Below are positions 1 through 10,518 of a DNA stretch of 64,000 nt, one piece after another. Numbering within the stretch: the first letter of the stretch is position 1; each line of letters opens with the position of its first letter. The DNA comes from Siphonodentalium dalli (lineage: Eukaryota; Mollusca; Scaphopoda; Gadilida; Siphonodentaliidae). The DNA lies in contig CP136064.1 in NCBI GenBank assembly GCA_032622095.1, positions 177,398,247 through 177,462,246 of the forward strand, in the 5' to 3' direction. Under the pieces are notes generated by a model. It was given only the letters and a program-made list of their open reading frames with translations. It made no database searches and was not told the origin of the DNA. The position numbers were made by a program, and so were the translations under genes.

Positions 1-1342
1 ACATTGCTATTGATCACCATTGACTCACATCCTGTGATACAGGTACATTCCCTCATTACACACTGAATTCAATTAAAGGTGGGTCATTACCTGATGTTAC
101 TAGTGTTCCTGTTGACAATTTCCTTTGCATCCATGTCCCTGGAGGGCCATTTGATATGCATTCCAGTTGGAATTGATTTCAACATCCCTTATCTCTTTAT
201 TACCACAATTTGTTTCTGCATGCCACTCCTATTGTTCTACTAATATCTCTGTTCTGCATTAGCGCGGATCAGGTTACTATGAATGGGGCCCCATTAGTAC
301 ATTTTCTGTGAATGGCCTCCTGGTTTGATTGGGGCAAGGACCAGTCTAATGCTCAAAATTTGACTACAACTGTCTTAAATTTCTACTTCAAGGAAGTAAA
401 AGTTCATTTTAGTAACAGATTGATGTATTTGCTTAGTGAATGAAAATTGCTATCTAGCTGTCGTCTGTCATTGTTTCTGCGAATCTCATGTCTGTTTATT
501 TGCACGCACTCAATGTATCTTGTTGAATAAACTTGTTTCTGATCCAAAATTGCAAAAAATCTGAAAACGCAGCAAACTGATCCATCCAACATTAGTGTCT
601 GTTGAGGTGGCGCAGATATGTTACATATCAGCATTAATAGGCATTGAAATATTTAACCCTTCCATGACTGGAGCTGAGAAATATTGCGAAAAACCTGTGC
701 CAATGCATTCTCTTATACATGTATATGCGAGTTTCCCAAAGGGAGCCTCACATATATAAGAGAATACATGGGCCAAATAATGTTTACCTTTACTCATAAG
801 CCAGTGCATTCTCTTGTATATGAGAGGCTGTCTATGAGAGACTGGTCAGTCATTATTTTTACAACTCACTGTGACAGTTTTGTTTAGCTAACAATGGTTT
901 CAAAATGCACACAATTTCTTCATTGGAGAGCTACCAAAGTTGATCTATTTCTCCACATTCTTCTTGATGGTGATGTTTTACAGACTTTTATAATTTGTTC
1001 TTATCCCTTTTATATGGGAGAATCCATTAAGTTATGAAATTACATGTTGGAATTGTCTAGTATTTGTCTGGTTCATGTAATATAAGCAGATGGCAGATAA
1101 TTAAGTGCAGAATAGTTCCTATTTATTGGTGGGAAATGTTCAGTTAATTAATAAGTTCAATAAACAAACTTTGTTGAACTTATTATCTGAACAATTCATA
1201 CGGGAACAACTCCGCAATGAGTATTTAGTAAATAAAGAACAACTGTTCGATCCCTAGTTTCTCATCAATGTATGAATTTTAATACATCATTTATTTACAA
1301 ACAATTATTATAAAATAACCCACTACATTCTTAGACTTGTTG
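1..1342. other. Gene-free stretch with two small hairpins
   Basis: No supported gene. One imperfect inverted repeat (about 703-772) has arms around a CATTCTCTTATA motif. A second hairpin (1150-1160 paired with 1174-1184) has an 11-bp perfect stem. The short open frames here have no recognisable domain. Confidence 0.6.
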
Positions 1343-2289
1343 TGTACCCTGATTTCACTCCCTTCCATTACACTGATTATCCTTTCATATCTTTTGTAAA
1401 TCAACCATCCATTTGTCACTGAACACTTGATCCGTCGACTATTCTTCCATATCATACATATATCTGTCCATTCCAATCTTCTTACATTCGATAAAAATAA
1501 ATTTGTGCTATTACAACTTTAACTCATGTTTCTTGTCATTTTCCCCATCCTGACAGAATAAACAATGGCATGTTCTAGCATTGTAGATTCATAAAACCTT
1601 CAAACTTTGTACAATATAAGTTCACCCTCTAGGCTGCTGGACTATTATTGTCCCCCGAAAAATTTATTTTTGGGGGACTATAGAAACGGGGTACGTCCGT
1701 CGCGCCGTGTGTTCGTCCGTCCGTTCGTCACACTTTTGAGTACCTTCATGGTGTAATCATCTCCTCCTACAGATTTCATCCCAGAGATTTGAAACTTCAG
1801 AATATTGTTGCCCATATATTGAAGATGTGCAACATGTATATAGATGACGGAAAGAAAGAAAAAAATTTGACGGAGTTATTAACCCTTTTCGACTTAGAAT
1901 ATTTCAACATTTTTTAGAATTTTCTGTATGAGGGTACCCTCATGGTGTAATCAACTCCTCCTACAGTTTTCATCCTAGAGATTTGTAACTTCAGAATATT
2001 GTTGCCCATATATTGAAGATGTGCAACATGTATATAGATGACGGAAAAATTATTTTTTTACGGAGTTATTAACCCTTTTTGACTTCGAAAATTTCAACAT
2101 TTTTTATAATTTTCTGTATGAGGGTACCTTCGTGGTAACGTACGGAAAATCCAATTTTAAAGAGCAGTTATAAACTGTTTTACAAACATCTCCGTTATTT
2201 CGTTAATATTACGTTTTTCTAAATATTTTTTTTCTCTAAATACGTATTTCAGAAAAAACACATAATCTGAGAAATGTTATATCGACGAA
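1343..2289. repeat. Left copy of a 0.95-kb direct repeat bounding the retrotransposon
   Basis: This block recurs at 19780-20725 in the same orientation with only about four differences that I can find by eye, roughly 99.6% identity. It begins TGTACCCTG but ends CGACGAA rather than CA. It contains a stem-loop (1650-1678, arms GTCCCCC and GGGGGAC) followed by a CGTCCGTCCG run, typical of a dispersed host repeat. It could be a 5' LTR or a duplicated piece of host repeat. There is no target duplication at its outer edges and no obvious tRNA-complementary primer site just inside it. Confidence 0.75.
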
Positions 2290-2649
2290 TTTTCATAATT
2301 CCATTACGCTAAATTTCTTTGACGAGAGAAGACAACGGATGGAAATTTATTTCGCTCTTGTTCGTAGTTCAATCGTCATCATTTTTCGTATTGTGTATTG
2401 TGAATAAACGATTAAATTCTGTTGTTTTGCCCCATGATTTGGAATAAGAATTGTTGGTAAATAATTACCTAGGTAGCAATTTCTTATTCAACAGATTGGG
2501 AAAGTTAAATTTTTTGCTTGAAAATTGCTGATAATATTTAGCATTCTCAGATTAAGGTAAATTCTAAAGGAAATTGTTGATACATTTACTAAGCTTTTTC
2601 TTTGTGGGAATTATATCATTTTCAAGTATCAGACTTTTCATAAATAATT
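2290..2649 (+). other. Leader between the direct repeat and gag
   Basis: This AT-rich, 360-bp stretch precedes the gag ATG. I see no clear primer-binding site of the usual TGG type directly after the repeat and no ORF. The gag start at 2650 is supported because the helix-hairpin-helix fold begins within the first ten codons. Confidence 0.5.
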
Positions 2650-5600
2650 ATGAAAGTTTATATAAACACAGCCGGATTTAACCAGCTGCAAGACATACCA
2701 CATGTTGGCCCAGCTATTGCCGCAGAAATAATCCATCTGCGCCGGCAAATTGATGTTATTTCGGAAATAGATCTCCGAGAACTCCCACGGTTCCGGAGCT
2801 CTAAAGACCAGTTGGGGGTAATAGATTTCACTCACCCCACGCCAAAACATTTGGTTGATAACTGGCTACCTAAAAGGTTCGAAAAGGGAGTGAACCAGGG
2901 AGAGTCTGGGAGTGAGTCTGATGAGGTTGATGAGGGGAAACCAGAGGATGTTCCTAGGAAGCCGTCACCTGATCTAATGACCCCTCCCCAAACCATTGAT
3001 AAAAAACGATCCGTTATGTTATCAACCCCCGAGAGAATGATTTTATACGATTCTGGGGGTGAGCAGAAGTCGGTTAGCGTCGGACCTAAATTGCCCCACA
3101 CACCTCCATCGAGGGGTCGTCCGGATGTGTCCGAAATGTTGGATTATATGCGGAGAGGTGTTTCGCCAATCTCCACTCGGACGGGGGTACCGACGTTTAG
3201 AAAAGAGAGTAGCGTTTCTGAGTTTCATACTCATAGCGACATCTCCACAGTCACCATGAGTTCAAGGGCTATCAGCTATGGGGATCGGCCTCTGCCAAGC
3301 ATGGTTCATGGGATGGGACTGCCTACTCAACCTGGGGCGCCAGCAACTTCGGTTGTTTCATTGGCCCAAGGTGGGTTAGAATTCCCTTCAACCGGGGCAC
3401 AAGCAGCTTCGGCTGTTTCGATGGCCCAAGCCATGTTTCCGCCTATTAGCAACCCTATCCGCCAACCAGCTAGTTGGGGCGCGCAAGCAGCCTCGGCCGT
3501 TTCGATGGCCCAAGCTATGTTTCCGCCTGACCCAATTAGCTCAGCAGTTAGTGTTGGATTTCAGCCAAGTCTAACTGCACCTGCACCATATAACTTTATT
3601 GGCCATGCGCCAGCTACTGTAACTGTTGGTTCGACAGCCGTGGTTTCAGCATCTGTACCATCGAATACATTTGCAGCCCCCAGTAGTTTTATGTCTATGG
3701 CACCTCAGCAGGTCACTCAAGCCTATGGTGAGAGGGTTCCTCCTATTCAATATGTTCCGGTTTATACCCAGGCTACCACTTTTGGTAACTATGGGCAGAT
3801 CACAGCCGGCACATTCACATCATCTTCATCATCATCCGGTCAGGTACCACCACACCAGAGTATACCAGCTCAGCCCGGTTATACACAACCGACTGCTGGT
3901 TTCTCTGGACAGTTGATTGGCCAACAGCAGGGTAACCAATCAATCGCCATGCCCCTCCCTTCGGGATACACACAACCTGGGTGTCAGGGATACGGTGCAA
4001 CTCAAGCTGCTGCTGGACAATCTGTACCTACCCAACAGCCGTTTTATCAACAGCCAAATCCAACGCCAACTGGGCCTTTCAACCCAGGGTGTCAAGGATA
4101 TGGTACGGCACAAGCTGGTGTTGGTCCAGTTCCACAACCCCAACCCTATCAGGGAATGCCAATGTCAAGTTCTCAGTTGGGTTATGCTAACGTTGGAAAC
4201 CCAGGCGTCAATGCCCAGGCTCCACACGAGCCCACTGTATCGGGTTTTGGGCATAATCCACCTCCCCCGGGACAGCCAGGAATACCAAACCCTGGGTATA
4301 ATCAACTTCCCCCGGGACAGCCAGGAATACCAAACCCTGGGTATAATCAACCTCCCCCGGGACAGCCAGGAATACCAAACCCTGGGTATAATCAACCTCC
4401 CCCGGGACAGCCAGGAATACCAAACCCTGGTTATAACCAACCTCCCCCGGGACATCCAGGGACATACAACCCGGGCGTAAATCAACCTCCCCCTGGAAAT
4501 CCATGGGCACAACCCCAGGGCGTTAATCAACCTCCCCCCGGGAATCCATGGGTACAACAACCCCAGGGCTTTAACCAACCACCCCCAGGAAATCCGTGGA
4601 TGCAAAATCAAGGTTTTCAGCAACCCGTCCCGGGAAATCAGGGGATGGCAAACCCCGGGAGAAATCCAATCGCCCCGGGGCCCGGAGGTTATCCACCAGA
4701 ACAACCTCCATATAATCCACAAGTCGCTCCTCACGGGAGGCATGGCGATTACAGACTGCCTCATATGCCAAAAGGTTTGTCATATGATGGTAGTGACTCG
4801 TGGCAAGCCTTTAGGGTAAAATTCACTTTATATGCCCAGTCGCAACGTTGGGGATGGGATGAGCAGCAGCAGGCTCTCTGCTGGTGTTTAAAAGGAAAAG
4901 CTAGTGAGTATTTCACGCTGCTTACCGAGCGTAATCCCTATCTGACAGTGGTTCAGTTGCTTGATGGGTTGGAAAATCGTTTCGGATTTAAAGATTTGCC
5001 CGAAACGACCCAACTTCGATTTCAACAAGCAAAACAAGTCCTTGGTCAGTCGCTGGAAGAATGGGCAGAGACTGTTCTCTCATTGGCCACACGTGCCTTT
5101 AGAGAATGTCCAGCCGACTTCACATTCAAGCAAGCAGTCTTGCGCTTCTGTCAAGGCTGTTCTGACACCAGGGCGGCCGAACTCGTTACCATGGAAATGC
5201 CTCAGTCCATGGAACAAGCCATCAACAGAATCCGATGGCATCAGCATAATTATGCTGCTATTCATGGCAGCAAAGTGTCTCGCAGAGACGTGCGCCATGT
5301 TTCGTCGGATACTGAGGATGACACCTCTCCTGTTAGGTCTGTAAGACAGACTGGTCGTGGTAGACCAAAGCAGCGAGGATATCCTTTCAGAGGCAAGCGC
5401 GAGGGTTCCGGTTCGGAGACTGGTGGTTCACCTGGCCCTCGTAGATTTTCGCCCGGCGCTCAAAGTTGGAAAACTTCGAGTGAAAATGCAACTTCCCAGG
5501 CACGTATACTAGCCTTGGAAACAAATTTGGAAACTCTCCAAAAAACAATGGAGAAGCTAACTAATGTTTTAGGGAAGATGGGGACCAATAAGCCTCAGTC

Positions 5601-5835
5601 TGGCACCCTTAGTCACTTTGATACAAAAGAGCCAGATTATAAAAATAGGTCAAGGTCACCTTCTCCTAAGGCCAAGGTCATTTGTTATGCCTGTCAGGGG
5701 GTGGGGCACTTTCAAAGAGACTGCCCTTCGCGGAATCTGGGAAATCGCCCGAACCGGGATAACAAAGTAAAGTTCAACGAGGATTTAAACGGGCACGGGG
5801 CGACTCCCGAGGTCGGAGCTCGATCCCAATCTTAA
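2650..5835 (+). CDS. gag: Gag polyprotein with N-terminal helix-hairpin-helix
   Basis: The product is a 1061-residue structural protein expected to assemble particles and bind RNA. Residues about 5-45 look like a ComEA-type helix-hairpin-helix (INTAGFNQLQDIPHVGP then a basic helix), a nonspecific DNA-binding fold not standard in Gag. Residues about 80-700 are low-complexity, rich in Pro, Gly, Gln and Ser, including 15-residue repeats of the form NQPPPGQPGIPNPGY. Residues about 704-865 match the retrotransposon Gag domain (a WQAF motif, then helices). A basic region and a predicted coiled-coil stretch (about 950-980) precede a CCHC knuckle with C1012, C1015, H1020 and C1025. The first ATG gives the complete HhH fold. 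The 3' end overlaps pol and holds a frameshift signal. The frame is intact. Confidence 0.92.
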   Translation: MKVYINTAGFNQLQDIPHVGPAIAAEIIHLRRQIDVISEIDLRELPRFRSSKDQLGVIDFTHPTPKHLVDNWLPKRFEKGVNQGESGSESDEVDEGKPEDVPRKPSPDLMTPPQTIDKKRSVMLSTPERMILYDSGGEQKSVSVGPKLPHTPPSRGRPDVSEMLDYMRRGVSPISTRTGVPTFRKESSVSEFHTHSDISTVTMSSRAISYGDRPLPSMVHGMGLPTQPGAPATSVVSLAQGGLEFPSTGAQAASAVSMAQAMFPPISNPIRQPASWGAQAASAVSMAQAMFPPDPISSAVSVGFQPSLTAPAPYNFIGHAPATVTVGSTAVVSASVPSNTFAAPSSFMSMAPQQVTQAYGERVPPIQYVPVYTQATTFGNYGQITAGTFTSSSSSSGQVPPHQSIPAQPGYTQPTAGFSGQLIGQQQGNQSIAMPLPSGYTQPGCQGYGATQAAAGQSVPTQQPFYQQPNPTPTGPFNPGCQGYGTAQAGVGPVPQPQPYQGMPMSSSQLGYANVGNPGVNAQAPHEPTVSGFGHNPPPPGQPGIPNPGYNQLPPGQPGIPNPGYNQPPPGQPGIPNPGYNQPPPGQPGIPNPGYNQPPPGHPGTYNPGVNQPPPGNPWAQPQGVNQPPPGNPWVQQPQGFNQPPPGNPWMQNQGFQQPVPGNQGMANPGRNPIAPGPGGYPPEQPPYNPQVAPHGRHGDYRLPHMPKGLSYDGSDSWQAFRVKFTLYAQSQRWGWDEQQQALCWCLKGKASEYFTLLTERNPYLTVVQLLDGLENRFGFKDLPETTQLRFQQAKQVLGQSLEEWAETVLSLATRAFRECPADFTFKQAVLRFCQGCSDTRAAELVTMEMPQSMEQAINRIRWHQHNYAAIHGSKVSRRDVRHVSSDTEDDTSPVRSVRQTGRGRPKQRGYPFRGKREGSGSETGGSPGPRRFSPGAQSWKTSSENATSQARILALETNLETLQKTMEKLTNVLGKMGTNKPQSGTLSHFDTKEPDYKNRSRSPSPKAKVICYACQGVGHFQRDCPSRNLGNRPNRDNKVKFNEDLNGHGATPEVGARSQS
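4252..4620 (+). repeat. In-frame 45-bp minisatellite within gag
   Basis: About four near-perfect 45-bp copies (15 codons, Pro/Gly-rich) are followed by diverged copies in which Gln-Pro-Gly turns become Gly-Asn-Pro-Trp. The period is a multiple of three, so copy-number change keeps the Gag frame. The repeated PPG pattern suggests an extended flexible linker. Confidence 0.85.
5784..5809 (+). promoter_or_regulatory. Programmed -1 ribosomal frameshift site (gag to pol)
   Basis: The heptamer TTTAAAC at 5784-5790 is read by Gag as T TTA AAC, exactly the X XXY YYZ register for -1 slippage. The pol frame is open from 5763 and Gag stops at 5833-5835, so slippage here enters pol. After a 5-nt spacer, C5796-G5799 can pair with C5806-G5809 in a small GC stem; longer pairing downstream is possible. 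This is a direct sequence match to the canonical signal; efficiency is unknown. Confidence 0.8.
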
Positions 5836-7971
5836 TTAATGACCTCGTAACTAGGAAAGAGGTAACGTCTGGTGAAATTAAACCGGTATTAACAATTAAA
5901 CAAATTAAATCAGCCTCAGCCATCGAGGTTCCGGTCAAAATAGCTGGTCACGATACCCTAACCAGGGCTTACCTGACGCCAAGCATACACTTTAGGCGTC
6001 AGGGAACAGCTAGTGACCTCGACCTTTCGCCAATGACCCTTGACCTATCCAACGTGGTAAACAAACTTCACCATTTTTAATTTTTACGAGCAAGTTGTTG
6101 CAATTGTTAACGAATTATAGCACAAACTGTCAAATTTATTGAATAATACTATACAGTAAGACGCTCAATTATATATGGATATGACTTACAAATGTTAAAA
6201 CACATTTTCAGCTAGAATGACTTAGATTGCACTTATAAAACATTATGGGCCAACCAATTTCGGAAGATCTCCGTGCACCCAGCAACCACGGTGGTCAAGT
6301 GCAACGGTTGAAAATGTGTTTATGGCTACAAAAGGACATACATGTCCATCTATGATTGTGACGAATGTTTGGTTACTTGAGTCAGTGTGTGAGTGGTATA
6401 TGCTATTCACTCAAATCATATGAAATTTATTTTATTTACCATTTTTGTTGCAATTTATATTATTTTACCCCCCCCCCCATAGCTTCATAAAGTTCATTAA
6501 ATCAACCTTAATATGGAGTTCCTAAAGATTATTTTAATAACACCATGTAGGTGAAAAAAATCTCTTTTCTGCGGTATGTGGAACGTATTTAAGAACCCAA
6601 AATTAATATTTTAACTTATTTTTTAAAGATTAAATTTTTCTGCTGATTGTTGATAACTGAACAACTGAAGACAAGGCCAGTCTCATTCAATGGATCCTAA
6701 ATAATGAAATAATGATTACTGTCACTAATTGTGTTAACTGGTCAGCATGTTAAATTGTTAATTTATTTTTAATTAATTCAATATATATTATTTTATTTAA
6801 TTATCTATATATTAAATTATATTGACATTTTTTGTATTCTTTAAACACAAATATATTTGTCAGGCAAAAAAAAGAAAGAGTATGTTTCCGATAATGGAGC
6901 GAAAAAATTAGGGTAGGTACAGCCTTCATAATTGCCTACGGCAATCAGCATTCAATGCCGAAGCAATTTGCTGAAGCAAACTAGGCCACTGCATACTGTT
7001 GCCGTAGTGTATTGCCGAAGCCAAACAATCTGAATAAAGAGGGCTGTAGGTAGGTAGGGATTTTTTTTTCTATTTTATTTTGATATTTTTTTATCCAGCT
7101 GCAGAAATATTGAATCACCTCGACTGAAGAGACATACAATGCCAACTTGTGTTGTGGGAAAAGTATTGCTTGATTATAAAAACAGTGGAAATATACATTA
7201 TGATTGATAAAAGATCAAACTTACCGGTACTTCATGCTTAAGTATGTTTTTTATTTAATATTCACATACCACATTTTCCTAAAGTTGGCTATCAACTTGG
7301 TACGAAATTGATGTCACTAACTTTTTTATAATTTTACCCATGACACGACTATAATACTGTACTTGTATTGTGACGACTTCATCCCATTGTCTGGAGGTAG
7401 CCAGTACACCCAACCTAGCATGCCTGGTTTTTGGAAACAGTAGCTGTACCCCTACCATATGTGGTGATAACCTCTATACATGTATATATACTTACAGTAA
7501 TGCCCTAAGTACTAAATCCTGAAAAGTTACCCATAACTCTGCTGTAGATAGAGAGTCAATTACTTATGGCATTACTGTACAGATACACACCACCATGATT
7601 GTTGATAGTGTTCCTATCTGTACTCTCGGGCTCCAAATAAAAGTGCAGGGGGGGATTCCATTGCAAGTTAATAACAGTGCAGACCCAAAAAATACCACAG
7701 GGGAAACTGAGCAAAACATCAACTATTAATAAACAATTATTTGTATAGTACATGCAATATAGGCCAAGCAATCACACATGGTAATCAACAAAATATGTGT
7801 CATGTGGTGTTTATTCAATATTTAAATGTTCACATGTATGCAATATACTTGAACTTGTACATGCATAAAGTTATAAGCTCATCAATTTGGTATCAGAATC
7901 ATATACAAATCTTGATTTTGTGCTGTTTTCAATTTGCATAGCCTCAAAATTTATAAACTTGCAGACCCAAA

Positions 7972-8435
7972 CAGCCCTGGGAATTGACCTAGGCAATAGG
8001 CAATGCCTAGGTAAAAGCAGAGGCAAAATAAGTTTGCCTAGGAAATTATATTGCCTAGGTAAAACAAGTTCATTGGGTTACTAAAATTGATTTGTGTCTA
8101 TCAGAAATAGAACCTCTTTAGCCAAAATGACTTCCTTAAATCACTATTTACATATATTGTCCTAAACTTGATTCCATGGTACTGGGCCATTAACTAGCTA
8201 CCCATAAGGGCACTAGTTTTGGAGATGCTTTGTGGAATGTATATATATGACGAGTAGTGGCCTGGAAATTTTCTCCAAAATAACTAAGCATTTCAGGTTA
8301 TTATTGAATCATATTGATTTGAGATGGCAATATTGTTGCAAAATTGCCTAGGTAAAATCTGTTTTTGCCTAGGCTGATTTCTTTCACCTAGGCAAAAATA
8401 TTGCCTAGGCAAATTTTCCTTAATTACCAGGGCTG
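7972..8435. mobile_element. 464-bp MITE with CAGCCCTGG ends and GCCTAGG repeats
   Basis: The ends read CAGCCCTGGGAATT and, inverted, CAGCCCTGGTAATT. They are flanked by the direct repeat CCCAAA (7966-7971 and 8436-8441). Subterminal arms contain several TTGCCTAGG or CCTAGGCAA copies in both orientations. There is no coding capacity. The CAG-G end recalls hAT elements, but a 6-bp duplication does not fit their usual 8 bp. Confidence 0.7.
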
Positions 8436-8887
8436 CCCAAATAACCACTATGCAGGGGCAGATTTCCAAATAAAATAACAAATATGCATGCATGTTTATT
8501 TGGAACCCAAGAGTATGTTCCATAAGTCCAAAACAAGGCATACAGGTAAAGCAGCCAGGCATGGGATCCACTCTCATAAAATTAAAATTGCAAAATTCAT
8601 GCCCATCAATCCACAACCCATCACACACTTCACGTCACTTTTCACAGGGATATGTTATTAGAAGCCATGTGTTTTGTACACTAATAATCATCAATATTTA
8701 TGAGCATTAGTCGTAAAAACAGAAATAAAAAATTTAGAAAAATTTTTCTCCAAATATCAATAAACACTTAGGGTCGGCGGGTTATTTTTTAGGGTCGGTC
8801 GATGCACGGAAACAAAGCATCTTTATTTTCTGGCCTCATTCAACATTATTTCTTTCATTTGCATTTCGACCATATTTCTTTAAATTT

Positions 8888-9290
8888 TAAAGTGATGTGA
8901 AACACTCCAGTAGGGTGACCAAATAGAAATGGTGAATAATCTTCCTCAAAGTACTTAGTTACATTTTACAAATATTATTTCCAAATTCACAACACACACC
9001 GTCATTCTTATATATTACTGAAATGCAGTGACTTTCGTTGGCCGAATCATTTTTGTAAATTTATCGTTGATAGTTGCATCCCGAATCTAGTCATAAATAT
9101 TTACATTTGAGTGTAGTTCAGGCGATGTTTTCAATGGAGTGGTACGGTCGATTTGTTTCAGATTTTTGGCTCTGAGCCTCTGATAGTAGAATGCTACATT
9201 CTCCCAGTTGGCATGGTGCCTGAATACTAACTTATCAGTTTCACGTGCCCGAACAAGTCCATAATATGTCTTTAATATATTAACTTTATA
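8888..9290. repeat. Dispersed repeat, copy A
   Basis: This shares long stretches with 47689-48075 in the same orientation, starting AAAGTGATGTGAAA and running through a CTACATTC block to AATATGTCTT. Divergence is moderate by eye (about 10-20%). No coding sequence is recognised. Confidence 0.75.
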
Positions 9291-10518
9291 ATGTTTAATA
9301 ATAAAGGTTGTGTTAAACATGCTGCCTCATTACATTATTAACATTGGATTACCCGTATATGTCTGCCCGAGTCTCAATGATCTAGTCATTTGGACAGACA
9401 TTTGTTTACTACAGTTCCTTATGCCAAATTTCTAATTTGTTTATGAATAGAACCTGGTGTGAAATTGTCTACAATGGAGGTTACGAGCAGTTTACCTCAT
9501 CAAAATACAAACCATTAATAGAACCATGCATATATAGCATCAGTTCTGACCGTCGCTCGCAGACGAGTATGATTCGCCACACCGTAGCATTTCAACCAGG
9601 CTCTGCTCAATGCTCATAATTAATTTTGACCAAATGTATATTTGTTTTCAATATTTAATAATTTGTGCAATAATAGCAAATAAGTCTCAATAGAAATATG
9701 CATGTTTTCAAGACTGAGTTGACAATAATGAAATTGATCATCTGGACGATACAGACACCGTGAAATAACATCAACCGAAAGAACCAACAAAGAACATCAA
9801 CATATTTAGCATATATGTACAACCCAACTAATAGAGCTATAAATATGACTTGTACGTTAAATACCGTAACGAATCAACACAGATATATATCTATTGGCCT
9901 ATCATATATGTAAAGATAAGTTTATTGACAATCAAGTCACCTTCACAGGTAGAGTAATTTAGATAAAACAGACAAACAAGTAAACAAATAGATGGACAGG
10001 ACATATGAGAAAGTATTGATTGAAAGTTGATTGGTGAAATAAAGTGATAAAAACTTGCCTAATCTTCATGTCCAACAGTCATCAGATATAGAATAGGGCA
10101 TTAATGGCCCTACAATAACAAATAGATTTTGTGATCCGTTAGTTAGTCACTAAGTTAGTGAATTCAGTAACTCAGTTTATAATTTATTGCCCAATATCGT
10201 GCATCCATCAATTCGATCGATTTATCTCGATATGCGGAGCGCGCACTCTCTTTTCTTGTGCTTTTACTCAATGATGATAAATTTTATGATTTAAGTCTTG
10301 TGTCATTTCGTTTTCAAGTAGATTTAAACTTGATTTTTAATTTAGATCCATTGTTTTCGAAAAACGTGTTATCAACCCGGAAGTCAGTGTTCGTGTTAGT
10401 TAATGTCATCCCAACAAAGCGCCCGTAGATGTCGAGGGGCGGAGCTTAATCTTAAATTAAGATGGCCGCAGCTGTTATCAGACGTCTATTGGAACAAGAC
10501 GGCTGTCAATCAAGACTA

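Larger units (their letters stand above)
5959..10518. mobile_element. 4.56-kb insertion in pol with 9-bp target duplication
   Basis: The 9-mer ACGATACCC occurs at 5950-5958 and 10519-10527, exactly at the two broken ends of pol, so the intervening 4560 bp arrived by insertion. The 9-bp duplication suggests a Mutator-like or other 8-9-bp DNA transposon. I see no convincing terminal inverted repeats (ends TAACCAGGG and CAAGACTA) and no transposase ORF. It carries a smaller element (7972-8435) and a dispersed repeat (8888-9290). Other stretches are AT-rich and featureless, including a 33-bp palindrome near 5975. Confidence 0.8.

Noticed and set aside
1246-1260. TTCGATCCC word like a tRNA T-arm
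   Set aside because: No acceptor stem, anticodon arm or A box around it.
1291-1476. Minus-strand 61-codon ORF repeated at 19731-19913
   Set aside because: It is only the same non-coding 0.95-kb repeat seen twice; no domain, and the ends differ.
2638-2850. ORF antisense to the gag start
   Set aside because: Shadow of gag; no independent evidence.
4165-4764. 199-codon minus-strand ORF opposite gag
   Set aside because: It is the complement of the proline-rich minisatellite; repeats in frame create it.
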